Shown here: piece after piece, positions 1-6,463 of the stretch
Numbering within the stretch: the first letter of the stretch is position 1
How the letters are laid out: each line of letters begins with the position of its first letter
Origin: Clostridia bacterium
Lineage (GTDB): Bacteria; Bacillota; Clostridia; Christensenellales; UBA1242
Reading direction: 5' to 3'
Assembly: GCA_017539765.1 (NCBI GenBank)
Contig: JAFYCH010000048.1
Span: forward strand, 1 to 7,684
DNA length: 7,684 nucleotides
Program-made: the position numbers and the translations under genes
Notes under the pieces: model-generated
What the model was told of the DNA's origin: nothing
What the model saw: only the letters and a program-made list of their open reading frames with translations
The model's database searches: none

Positions 1-1097
1 CTTCTTCATTTACAGATTTTTCAAACAGAAAATTCCAAAATGCTTTAAAAATTGAAGAAAAAATTAATTTCAACAGAAATCTTTTTAGAAGAGCAGAATT
101 AGCCTTAACACTTATATTTGAACTTGCGTTTATGCTGTTTGGTGTTTTGTTTGTTGAAAAATCTATGATAACTTTAGCAGGACTTTTGATTATTTATATG
201 TACTACGGAAAAATTGAAATGTTGGTTTCATATTTAACAAATGTTAAAGAATTAACTGCTGATGGCGAAGTTTCTGCAACAAGAATCTTTGAAATCGTAG
301 AAGGTTACGAAAAAGAAACCTTTGGCAACAAAGAACTTGAAAACTTTTCTGGAAACATCAAACTTGAAAATGTTGAATTTGGCTATAACGATGAAACAAC
401 TGTACTCGATAACTTGAATATGGAATTTGAAAACGGCAAAATGACAGCAATTGTAGGAAAAAGTGGCGCCGGAAAAAGCACAATTTTAAGTTTGATCGCA
501 AAACTTTATGATATAAAATCTGGCGATATTTTGTTTGATGGTGTTTCAATTAGCGAACTTACAAAAAATTCTATTCGTGGCAATGTTTGTGAAGTATCAC
601 AATCCCCTTATATCTTTAATGCCAGCATAAGAGAAAACTTGTTGTTTGCAAAACCAGAAGCAACTGAAGAAGAATTGATTGCTGTTTTGAAACAAGCAGA
701 GATATATGATGATGTCCTTCAAATGCCAAATGGAATTGATACACAAATTGGAGAACGTGGTGTCAAAATTTCTGGCGGACAAAGACAAAGAATTGCCATT
801 GCAAGACTTCTGCTTAAAGATGCAAAAGTTATTGTGTTTGATGAAGCAACAAGTGCACTTGACAACAACAATCAAAAAGAAATTGTTAAACTTTTAAATT
901 CACTAAAGCACGACAAAACAATCATCATTGTTGCACACAGACTTTCTACAATTGTTGGAAGTGACAAAATATACATGTTAAGCGAAGGCAAGGTGCTTGC
1001 AGAAGGCAAACACGACTGGCTTATGAAAAATTGTGCAGAATATAAACAACTATATAAACTTGAAGAAGAAAAAGCAAAAGACAATATTGAAGAATAA
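1..1097 (+). CDS. ABC exporter, fused permease-ATPase, 3' part (5' end outside window)
   Basis: The frame is open from base 3 to the stop at 1095-1097 (364 codons seen), so this is the C-terminal part of a larger protein. The first 80 or so residues hold two hydrophobic segments, the last two helices expected of a type I exporter membrane domain. A complete nucleotide-binding domain follows: Walker A GKSGAGKS (bases 456-479), a Q-loop region (EVSQSPYIFNASIREN), signature SGGQRQR, Walker B VIVFDEATSALD, and the H-loop AHR. The layout matches half-transporters of the MsbA/LmrA type, which work as dimers in the cytoplasmic membrane and use ATP to export lipids, drugs or peptides. The substrate cannot be read from this fragment. 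The ATG at 132 lies inside the membrane domain and is not the real start. A partner gene may lie upstream, as such exporters are often paired. Confidence 0.93.
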   Translation, partial: SSFTDFSNRKFQNALKIEEKINFNRNLFRRAELALTLIFELAFMLFGVLFVEKSMITLAGLLIIYMYYGKIEMLVSYLTNVKELTADGEVSATRIFEIVEGYEKETFGNKELENFSGNIKLENVEFGYNDETTVLDNLNMEFENGKMTAIVGKSGAGKSTILSLIAKLYDIKSGDILFDGVSISELTKNSIRGNVCEVSQSPYIFNASIRENLLFAKPEATEEELIAVLKQAEIYDDVLQMPNGIDTQIGERGVKISGGQRQRIAIARLLLKDAKVIVFDEATSALDNNNQKEIVKLLNSLKHDKTIIIVAHRLSTIVGSDKIYMLSEGKVLAEGKHDWLMKNCAEYKQLYKLEEEKAKDNIEE

Positions 1098-1147
1098 TTG
1101 CAATAAAATTGTTTTTAATTTTAAATAAAAGATGATAAAATAAGAAT
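1098..1147 (+). promoter_or_regulatory. ABC/mnmE intergenic region with candidate extended -10 for mnmE
   Basis: The 50-base gap contains TGATAAAAT at 1133-1141, the same extended -10 as the strong promoter at 7251-7259. No good -35 is seen at 16-18 bases: 1113-1118 reads TTTTAA. Transcription would begin at or next to base 1148, the A of the mnmE ATG. There is no Shine-Dalgarno sequence in front of that ATG. An AT-only inverted repeat (1104-1110 with 1117-1123) could be a weak terminator for the ABC gene. Read-through from the ABC gene is the alternative source of mnmE transcript. Confidence 0.4.
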
Positions 1148-2488
1148 ATGGAAAAAAATAAGACAATTTGTGCAATAAGCACACCAATAGGAAATGGCGG
1201 AATAAGTATTGTAAGACTAAGCGGAAACAAAAGCAGAAAAATATTACAAAAAATAACGCCTCTTGATACCGAAAAAATGGAAGCAAGAAAAATGTATTTG
1301 ACAAAAATACATACAAAAAATTTTGACGAGCAAGCACTTGTGGTTTGGTTTAAAGAGCCCTACTCTTACACTGGTGAAGAAATGGTGGAAATTCAGTGCC
1401 ATGGCGGAATTATTATTGCAAACGGCATTTTGAACGAACTGCTTGCAAAAGGTGCAACTCTTGCAGAAAGTGGAGAATTTAGCAAACGAGCATTCATAAA
1501 CGGCAAAATGTCACTTGACAGTGCCGAGGGCGTAATTGATATGATAAACGCTCAAAGTGAAGAGGCAGTAAAAGCCGGCTATAGTTTGCTTTCTGGAAAA
1601 CTTAAAGAAAGAGTTAACGAAATTCAGCAATCACTCACTGATTGCCAAGCAAAACTTGAAGTTGCAATTGACTATCCAGAAGAAGATATTGAATACTCTA
1701 CTACACAAGAAATTAAAGGCGACATAGAAACAGCAACAAAAAAAATACAAGAACTATTAGACACTGCAAGCACAGGACGACTTGTTAAAAATGGAATAAA
1801 TGTTTTGATACTCGGTAAGCCTAACGCAGGAAAAAGCAGTTTGCTCAATGCCCTTGTTGGCTATAACAGAGCAATTGTAACAGATATTGCAGGCACAACA
1901 CGAGACACGGTTGAAGACAGCTATACATACAAAAATATGAGTTTTAATGTGATTGATACCGCTGGCATAAGAAAAGCAGAAAGCATTGTTGAACAACTTG
2001 GAATTGAAAGAGCTGAACAACTTGTTAAAAACTCCGACATAATTTTGGTTGTTCTTGACGGAAGCAGACCAATTGAAGAAGATGACAAAAAGATACTTGC
2101 TCTTGTAAAAGACAAAATTGTTTTGTATGTTATAAACAAAATTGATTTACCAAAAAAGATAAATGCAACTTTTGACAAGATGATTGAAGTAAGTGCCCTA
2201 AGACGAGAAAAAGTTGAAAAACTAAAAGAAGACATATACAACTTGGTTGTTGACAAAAATATGCTTTCTGGCGGACTGCTTATCACAAACACCAGACACG
2301 TCAACGCACTGACACGTGCAAACGAAAGTTTAAAAAATGCACTAGAAGAACTTGCTCTCAATACTCCACTTGACCTTGTTGCAACAGACATCAAAACTGC
2401 ATGGCTTGCACTTGGAGAAATAACAGGCAAAAACTCTAACCAAGAGATTATTGACACAATATTCTCAAAATTCTGTTTAGGAAAATAA
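1148..2488 (+). CDS. mnmE: tRNA modification GTPase MnmE
   Basis: The 446-residue protein is normal length for MnmE. With MnmG it adds the (carboxymethyl)aminomethyl group to C5 of the wobble uridine in tRNAs reading split codon boxes, in the cytoplasm. The N-terminal tetrahydrofolate-binding domain starts with the typical TICAISTPIGNGGISIVRLSG-type segment and has YTGEEMVEIQCHGG at 74-87. The inserted G domain is complete: G1 GKPNAGKS (223-230), the GTTRDT switch (249-254), G3 DTAG (270-273) and G4 NKID (330-333). The helical domain ends with the family hallmark FCLGK, carrying the conserved cysteine at 443. The start is fixed by the family N-terminus even though no ribosome binding site precedes it, which may mean a leaderless message. 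The next gene begins 11 bases after the stop. In many Firmicutes mnmG follows directly; here a GNAT gene intervenes. Confidence 0.98.
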   Translation: MEKNKTICAISTPIGNGGISIVRLSGNKSRKILQKITPLDTEKMEARKMYLTKIHTKNFDEQALVVWFKEPYSYTGEEMVEIQCHGGIIIANGILNELLAKGATLAESGEFSKRAFINGKMSLDSAEGVIDMINAQSEEAVKAGYSLLSGKLKERVNEIQQSLTDCQAKLEVAIDYPEEDIEYSTTQEIKGDIETATKKIQELLDTASTGRLVKNGINVLILGKPNAGKSSLLNALVGYNRAIVTDIAGTTRDTVEDSYTYKNMSFNVIDTAGIRKAESIVEQLGIERAEQLVKNSDIILVVLDGSRPIEEDDKKILALVKDKIVLYVINKIDLPKKINATFDKMIEVSALRREKVEKLKEDIYNLVVDKNMLSGGLLITNTRHVNALTRANESLKNALEELALNTPLDLVATDIKTAWLALGEITGKNSNQEIIDTIFSKFCLGK

Positions 2489-2499
2489 GGAGAGCAGCT

Positions 2500-3099
2500 A
2501 TGAATAATAAATTAAAATTTGTTCCAGTAACAATGGAAAATATTATTTTGGCTACGGAAACCGAAATGAAGTTTTGGCCAGATTCTTGCGCTTTTAATAG
2601 TTATTTAAGAGCATATCAAAAAGGAAAACCTTATTGGCTTGTTTATGATAATTATAAATTGGTTGGAATGTCTGGCATATATGACTATCCCGAATTAGGC
2701 GAACCTGATACAGCATGGCTTGGTTGGTTTGGTGTATTGGAAGAATATCGCGGGGAGGGGTATGGCAAAGCAATATTGCTTGAAACATTAAATAGAGCAA
2801 AAGATATGGGCTATAAAATATTAAGATTATATTCATCTAAACGAGAAGATTTATGTCCTAACGCTATTCCATTTTACACTAAGTTAAGCAAACAATTTAA
2901 TGGCTTTGTTGAAGACTATACACTTGAGCAACCAGAAATGCAAAGAATTGTAGTAAGCTTTTCGTTAGATGGAAACCCTATTTCTAAATGGAACAATAGA
3001 AATTTGTTTTTAGATGAAGACAGAAAAGATGAAGATGACGGATATATAAAATATCTTGAACTAAAAAACAATTTACATAATGATAATGAAGTGCTATAA
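2500..3099 (+). CDS. GNAT-family N-acetyltransferase
   Basis: The protein has 199 residues. The ribosome binding site AAGGAG overlaps the mnmE stop codon (2486-2488) and supports the ATG at 2500. The acetyl-CoA-binding motif A is clear: WFGVLEEYRGEGYGKAILLE at 76-95, with the R-x-x-G-x-G signature at 84-89. Around it are a beta strand (WLVYDNYKLVGMSGIYDY) and a motif-B-like segment (AIPFYTKL, 122-129). The roughly 45 C-terminal residues are acidic and charged and lie beyond the usual fold. Such enzymes move an acetyl group from acetyl-CoA to an amine; the substrate cannot be told from sequence. Tight spacing suggests co-transcription with mnmE. By eye it uses TTA for about half of its leucines, whereas mnmE and mnmG favour CTT, which is compatible with later arrival at this site. 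The gene ends inside the terminator/promoter element at 3072-3116. Confidence 0.9.
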   Translation: MNNKLKFVPVTMENIILATETEMKFWPDSCAFNSYLRAYQKGKPYWLVYDNYKLVGMSGIYDYPELGEPDTAWLGWFGVLEEYRGEGYGKAILLETLNRAKDMGYKILRLYSSKREDLCPNAIPFYTKLSKQFNGFVEDYTLEQPEMQRIVVSFSLDGNPISKWNNRNLFLDEDRKDEDDGYIKYLELKNNLHNDNEVL

Positions 3100-3100
3100 T
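3072..3100 (+). promoter_or_regulatory. Candidate mnmG promoter inside the 3' end of the GNAT gene
   Basis: TTTACA (3072-3077) is followed after 17 bases by TATAAT (3095-3100), preceded by TG to give the extended -10 TGCTATAAT. The GNAT stop codon TAA (3097-3099) lies within the -10 hexamer. Start of transcription would be near 3106-3108, giving a leader of about 22 bases before mnmG that still contains the AAAGGA ribosome binding site (3117-3122). Confidence 0.65.
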
Positions 3101-3116
3101 GTTGTAGCACTTTTTT
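3089..3116 (+). terminator. Intrinsic terminator between GNAT gene and mnmG
   Basis: AAGTGCTA (3089-3096) pairs with TAGCACTT (3105-3112) across an 8-base loop, and the T run spans 3111-3116. It begins inside the last codons of the GNAT gene. RNA started at the overlapping mnmG promoter would lack the 5' arm, so the hairpin should affect only read-through from mnmE and the GNAT gene. Confidence 0.65.
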
Positions 3117-3128
3117 AAAGGAATAAAT

Positions 3129-5000
3129 ATGAAAATTATAAACAAAGATTATGATGCAGTTGTTGTTGGTGCTGGTCACGCCGGCTGTGAAGCAGCACTT
3201 GCACTTGCAAGAACTGGAATAAAGACACTGATGCTTACACTCAGTTTGGATAGCATCGGTTTTTTGGCATGCAACCCAAGCATTGGCGGAACTGCAAAAG
3301 GACAGATTGTAAGTGAAATTGATGCGCTTGGCGGTGAGATGGGAATTGTTGCCGACAAAACTGCAATACTTATGCGAATGCTTAATATGGGGAAAGGCCC
3401 TGCAGTTCATTCACTGCGTGCACAAGAAGATAAGATTGAGTATCACAACGAAATGAAAAGCGTGCTAGAAAACGAAAAGAATTTAGACATACGCCAAGGC
3501 GAAGCCACAAAAATATTACATAAAAACGGCGAGATATATGGCATTGAAACAGATTTAAATGAGACATATTATTGCAAAGCGGTTGTACTTTGTACTGGAG
3601 TATATTTAAAAAGTCAAATCATCATCGGTGACCATGTTGAAGACACTGGTCCAAATGGTTTTAAACGTGCAAATAAATTGACACAAAGTCTCATTGATTG
3701 TGGTTTTGAAATTTACAGATTCAAAACGGGCACCCCAACAAGAGTACATTTTGACAGCATCGACACAACTGAACTGGAAAAACAATATGGTGATGAAGGT
3801 ATAAGCCCATTTAGTTACAAAACAAAAAAACAACCAAAAAATGTTGCAGTGTGTTATTTGACTTACACCAACCAAAACACTCACAAAATTATTATGGACA
3901 ACCTTGAAAAGAGCCCAATGTACAACGGACTTATCACAGGTGTTGGCCCAAGATATTGCCCAAGCATAGAAACAAAAATTGTAAGATTTAAAGACAAAGA
4001 AAGACATCAACTATTTTTGGAACCTGAAAGTTTGCATACAAAAGAAACCTATGTGCAAGGGCTTTCTACAAGTTTGCCTGTTGATGTACAAAAAGAAATG
4101 TTAAACAGCATAAAAGGTCTTGAAAAAGCAAAAATTATGCGTGATGCGTACGCCATTGAATATGACTGCATAAACAGTTTGCAACTCTACCCTACACTTG
4201 AATATAAAAACATAAAAGGTCTTTTCTGTGCAGGACAGATAAACGGAACAAGTGGATATGAAGAAGCCGCTTGCCAAGGACTTATTGCAGGAATAAACGC
4301 AAGCCGAGAAATTCAGGGCAAAAGCCAACTTGTGCTTAAAAGAAACGAAGCCATGATTGGAGTGCTTATTGATGACCTTGTAACAAAAGGAACAGACGAG
4401 CCATACAGAATGTTGACAAGCCGTGCAGAATATAGACTTCACTTAAGACAAGACAACTGCGATTTAAGGCTTACAGAAATTGGCAGAGAATATGGCCTTG
4501 TTGATGATGAACGCTGGAAAATATTTTTAAGAAAAAAGAATGGTATTAAAAAAGCAAAAAAAGAACTTACAAAAATAATTGCACCAAGCAAACAAATAAA
4601 TGATATGCTTGAAAGTGTTGGCGAAACACCACTCTACACCGGTGCAAGTGTGGACAACCTTTTAAAAAGAGCAAATGTTACTGCAAAAATGCTTCAGCAA
4701 ACTTTGGGAATTTTTAGAGAAATAAAAGATGACGTTTTGAACGAACTTACAATAGAAACAAAATACGAAGGCTACATTCAAAAAGAAGAAAAGCAAATTG
4801 AAGAAGCAAAAAGACAAGAAAAAATGCTACTTCCAAAAAACTTTGACTACTCTCAAATTGCAGGCCTAAGGCTTGAAGCAAGAGAAAAACTTAACAAAGT
4901 TATGCCACTAAACATGGGACAAGCAAGCAGAATAAGTGGCGTAAGCCCTGCTGACATTTCAGTTTTGACAGTTTACTTAAAATCCAAAAAACTGATTTAA
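3129..5000 (+). CDS. mnmG: tRNA uridine-5-carboxymethylaminomethyl modification enzyme MnmG (GidA)
   Basis: The 623-residue protein is full length for MnmG, the FAD-dependent partner of MnmE in wobble-uridine modification. The N-terminal dinucleotide fold has VVVGAGHAGCEAALA (FAD motif GAGHAG, 14-19). Family blocks follow in order: ACNPSIGGTAKGQ (47-59), KGPAVHSLRAQEDK (89-102), FKTGTPTR (198-205), PRYCPSIETKIVRF (274-287), FLEPES (296-301), LFCAGQINGTSGYEEAACQG (365-384) and DEPYRMLTSRAEYRLHLRQDN (423-443). The C-terminus has GQASRISGVSPADISVL (597-613), used for MnmE/tRNA contacts. Cysteines 48 and 277 match the two conserved catalytic cysteines of the family. One small deviation is SIETKI, where SIEDKI is usual. 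The ATG at 3129 follows AAAGGA by six bases. rsmG, often found next, is absent. Confidence 0.98.
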   Translation: MKIINKDYDAVVVGAGHAGCEAALALARTGIKTLMLTLSLDSIGFLACNPSIGGTAKGQIVSEIDALGGEMGIVADKTAILMRMLNMGKGPAVHSLRAQEDKIEYHNEMKSVLENEKNLDIRQGEATKILHKNGEIYGIETDLNETYYCKAVVLCTGVYLKSQIIIGDHVEDTGPNGFKRANKLTQSLIDCGFEIYRFKTGTPTRVHFDSIDTTELEKQYGDEGISPFSYKTKKQPKNVAVCYLTYTNQNTHKIIMDNLEKSPMYNGLITGVGPRYCPSIETKIVRFKDKERHQLFLEPESLHTKETYVQGLSTSLPVDVQKEMLNSIKGLEKAKIMRDAYAIEYDCINSLQLYPTLEYKNIKGLFCAGQINGTSGYEEAACQGLIAGINASREIQGKSQLVLKRNEAMIGVLIDDLVTKGTDEPYRMLTSRAEYRLHLRQDNCDLRLTEIGREYGLVDDERWKIFLRKKNGIKKAKKELTKIIAPSKQINDMLESVGETPLYTGASVDNLLKRANVTAKMLQQTLGIFREIKDDVLNELTIETKYEGYIQKEEKQIEEAKRQEKMLLPKNFDYSQIAGLRLEAREKLNKVMPLNMGQASRISGVSPADISVLTVYLKSKKLI

Positions 5001-5017
5001 TAAAAAATTATGGCATA

Positions 5018-5045
5018 AAAAAAGTCCATTGATATGGACTTTTTT
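5018..5045. terminator. Bidirectional intrinsic terminator
   Basis: A perfect 12-base-pair stem (5018-5029 with 5034-5045, core GTCCAT/ATGGAC) has a TGAT loop and is flanked by A and T runs, so each strand ends in a U tract. It lies between the mnmG stop and the stop of the convergent gene at 5049, and should end both transcripts. Confidence 0.9.
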
Positions 5046-5048
5046 GTT

Positions 5049-6002
5049 TTAGTTTAACATCTCTTTATCAAACCCTTTCTCTTCTTCTTTTCCATTTTCT
5101 TTATCTTTTTTGGTGTAATCTGTAAGTTTTTGTACATAATCAGGTTCTTCTAAAAGTGCAGACATATTACACTTAACTAGTTTTGTAAATCCATCATATT
5201 TGTCATAAACTGATTTTCTTAACTTCTCAGCGTTGTCAAAATATGATGAAGTATTATATATTGGACTGTATTCTAATTTGCCATCATCTTTTTCATACTT
5301 TTTGATAAATACATCAGTTTGTGGATTAAATTCTTTTGCACATTCAAAAATGTTTGCAGCAAACTTTCCACATTCATTTTTTAATTCACACCAAGGTGCA
5401 AGTACTTTTTCGTGTTTAGCAAGAATCTTTTCAACCTTAGCTCTTTTTGTATCCGCATCAAAATGTGAATTATTCATAATCTTTTTGATTTGAACTGTAT
5501 CTTTATATCTTCTGCTGTCAATTTTTCTTGTAAGTGTTTCCCATAAGTAAGAGTCATATACATAATGTGTGCTTAAAGCATTTTCACAGAATTTTTTCCA
5601 ATCTTTTTCTGAAACATTGTCAAGATTTTTTGCATTAACCAAATTCTTTTGACAAATTAAATAGTAAGCAAATTGATCTTCCGCTTTGTTAGCAAGATAA
5701 TGTTTTGTATATAACTTACCAAACTTGCCCATAAGGCTAAGATTGATTTTTTCAATAATCTTTGGAACAAAAAATCCAAGTGCCAACCCTGCTGCCATTG
5801 GAATCAATGCAAAGATTCCTAGTGGTGCAGCTGCCAGAAGTCCTGCAGTTCCAAATACTGAACCGCTAAAAACTCTTCCACCAATATTGTTGGCAAAAAA
5901 ATTTAAAAATGCAAATCTTTTTTTACCTTTTGCATTTCTTACTGTCATTTGATATTCATGTTGAACATCCATAAACTTAGATACTAATTCTTCTTTTTTC
6001 AT
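5049..6002 (-). CDS. Unrecognised membrane-anchored protein
   Basis: The protein has 317 residues and matches no family I recognise. The basic N-terminal region (1-35) has no signal peptide. It is followed by a Gly/Ala-rich hydrophobic stretch (about 47-80, ending ALGFFVP) long enough for one long or two short membrane helices. The remaining 235 residues are soluble, lysine-rich and probably mostly helical, with six cysteines and a very charged C-terminal tail (KKDKENGKEEEKG). This suggests a cytoplasmic domain tethered to the membrane. A purine-rich ribosome binding site (AGGGGGAAAGG) sits just before the ATG, and a consensus-like promoter lies 19 bases upstream, so it is probably a single-gene unit. 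It converges on mnmG and diverges from the tRNA. The N-terminal 25 residues weakly resemble those of the protein starting at 7278. Confidence 0.85.
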   Translation of the reverse strand: MKKEELVSKFMDVQHEYQMTVRNAKGKKRFAFLNFFANNIGGRVFSGSVFGTAGLLAAAPLGIFALIPMAAGLALGFFVPKIIEKINLSLMGKFGKLYTKHYLANKAEDQFAYYLICQKNLVNAKNLDNVSEKDWKKFCENALSTHYVYDSYLWETLTRKIDSRRYKDTVQIKKIMNNSHFDADTKRAKVEKILAKHEKVLAPWCELKNECGKFAANIFECAKEFNPQTDVFIKKYEKDDGKLEYSPIYNTSSYFDNAEKLRKSVYDKYDGFTKLVKCNMSALLEEPDYVQKLTDYTKKDKENGKEEEKGFDKEMLN

Positions 6003-6020
6003 ACCTTTCCCCCTATTTCT

Positions 6021-6049
6021 ATACTATCACACCACGCCACATGTGTCAA
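6021..6049 (-). promoter_or_regulatory. Promoter of the 5049-6002 gene
   Basis: On the - strand TTGACA (6044-6049) is followed after 17 bases by TAGTAT (6021-6026), with TG at the extended -10 position. An 8-base palindrome CACATGTG (6038-6045) overlaps the -35 edge. Confidence 0.7.
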
Positions 6050-6144
6050 TACCCAATTTTTAATATTATTGCACCATATAAAAAGCAACAAATAAGTTAT
6101 AAAAAATAATTTTAAAGAATATGATATAAAAATTGAAATTGCTA

Positions 6145-6173
6145 TTGACAAACCAAAACCATAGTGATATAAT
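6145..6173 (+). promoter_or_regulatory. Promoter of tRNA-fMet
   Basis: Consensus TTGACA (6145-6150), a 17-base spacer and consensus TATAAT (6168-6173) with an upstream TG make this the strongest promoter in the window, as expected for a stable RNA gene. Start of transcription is predicted near 6180, leaving a 5' leader of about 37 bases. Confidence 0.88.
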
Positions 6174-6184
6174 GCACATGTTAT

Positions 6185-6207
6185 CAAATTGTAGCACATA
6201 CAATTTG
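6185..6207 (+). other. Hairpin in the pre-tRNA 5' leader
   Basis: CAAATTG (6185-6191) and CAATTTG (6201-6207) form a perfect 7-base-pair inverted repeat with a 9-base loop, followed by TTTATATAT just before the mature tRNA. It would be in the leader removed by RNase P. Its role is unknown. It is AT-rich and may be incidental. Confidence 0.4.
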
Positions 6208-6216
6208 TTTATATAT

Positions 6217-6293
6217 CGCGGGGTGGAGCAGCTGGCAGCTCGTTGGGCTCATAACCCAAAGGTCACGAGGTTCGAATCCCGTCCCCGCAACCA
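6217..6293 (+). tRNA. Initiator tRNA-fMet (anticodon CAT), CCA encoded
   Basis: The 77-base gene has the bacterial initiator hallmarks. C1 faces A72 unpaired at the end of the CGCGGGG/CCCCGCA acceptor stem. A11-T24 sits in the D stem (GAGC/GCTC). Three G-C pairs close the anticodon stem (TTGGG/CCCAA) around loop CTCATAA. The CCA end is encoded. The T arm is odd: ACGAGG faces CCCGT across loop TTCGAAT, so pairing needs one bulged A (A49-T65, C50-G64, G51-C63, extra A, then two G-C pairs). The D loop is the short 8-base form, so the extra base explains the length of 77. Whether this is the main initiator tRNA gene or a variant copy cannot be told from one window. Confidence 0.95.
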
Positions 6294-6312
6294 CTTGAAA
6301 CCTAAGTTGAAC
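6275..6312 (+). repeat. Direct repeat copy 1: tRNA 3' end plus start of its terminator
   Basis: These 38 bases run from the T loop of tRNA-fMet through CCA and into the terminator stem. They recur at 6383-6420 with one mismatch (G to A at base 32). The offset is 108 bases. Confidence 0.95.
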
Positions 6313-6326
6313 ACTTGGGTTTTTTT
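6299..6326 (+). terminator. Intrinsic terminator of tRNA-fMet
   Basis: AACCTAAG (6299-6306) pairs with CTTGGGTT (6314-6321), with one G-T pair and a 7-base loop. A T run continues to 6326. It starts five bases after the tRNA CCA. Confidence 0.85.
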
Positions 6327-6329
6327 ATG

Positions 6330-6390
6330 CTTTGGGTTATATCAAGCGGGAGCGGATATAACGGGATTGGGAGAGAAGCGTAAATCCCGT
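6330..6390 (+). other. Palindrome-rich segment between tRNA-end repeats; possible small structured RNA or rearranged tRNA relic
   Basis: Two perfect 8-base inverted repeats overlap by two bases: GTTATATC (6336-6343) with GATATAAC (6355-6362), and ACGGGATT (6361-6368) with AATCCCGT (6383-6390). Two pieces match the reverse complement of the neighbouring tRNA: CTTTGGGTTAT (6330-6340) mirrors tRNA bases 6251-6261, and ACGGGATT mirrors the T-arm bases AATCCCGT. No promoter of its own is seen, so any RNA would come from read-through of the tRNA terminator. An open reading frame crosses this segment but is not credible as a gene. Confidence 0.5.
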
Positions 6391-6420
6391 CCCCGCAACC
6401 ACTTGAAACCTAAATTGAAC
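6383..6420 (+). repeat. Direct repeat copy 2: partial tRNA-fMet 3' end without a tRNA body
   Basis: These bases are 37 of 38 identical to 6275-6312, including the 3' acceptor strand CCCCGC, AACCA and the terminator start. The preceding bases do not align with the tRNA at the same offset, so this is only a 3' fragment. The pattern resembles an attachment-site duplication or a duplication followed by rearrangement. Confidence 0.95.
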
Positions 6421-6443
6421 TTCGGTTTGGTTTAGGCTTTTTT
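6409..6443 (+). terminator. Strong UUCG-loop intrinsic terminator
   Basis: CCTAAATTGAAC (6409-6420) pairs with GTTTGGTTTAGG (6425-6436), using three G-T pairs. The stem closes on the stable C(TTCG)G tetraloop and is followed by a T run (6438-6443). It looks stronger than the first terminator and may be the original tRNA-fMet terminator. The G-T pairs become mismatches on the - strand, so it should act mainly on + strand transcripts. Confidence 0.85.
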
Positions 6444-6463
6444 AATTTAATATTTTTAGCAAA

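Noticed and set aside
1104..1123. Terminator after the ABC transporter gene
   Set aside because: The 7-base stem is all A-T and no clean T run follows, so it is not convincing.
6038..6045. CACATGTG palindrome at the -35 edge of the 5049-6002 gene promoter as an operator
   Set aside because: It is a single short palindrome with no second copy and no regulator gene nearby, so it is too weak to call.
6275..6420. CRISPR-like direct repeats
   Set aside because: Only two full copies exist with a long spacer, and the repeat is explained by the tRNA 3' end and terminator.
6133..6435. 100-codon + strand open frame across tRNA-fMet and the repeats
   Set aside because: It runs through the tRNA, its promoter and its terminator. 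Its internal peptide repeat is only the translated DNA duplication.
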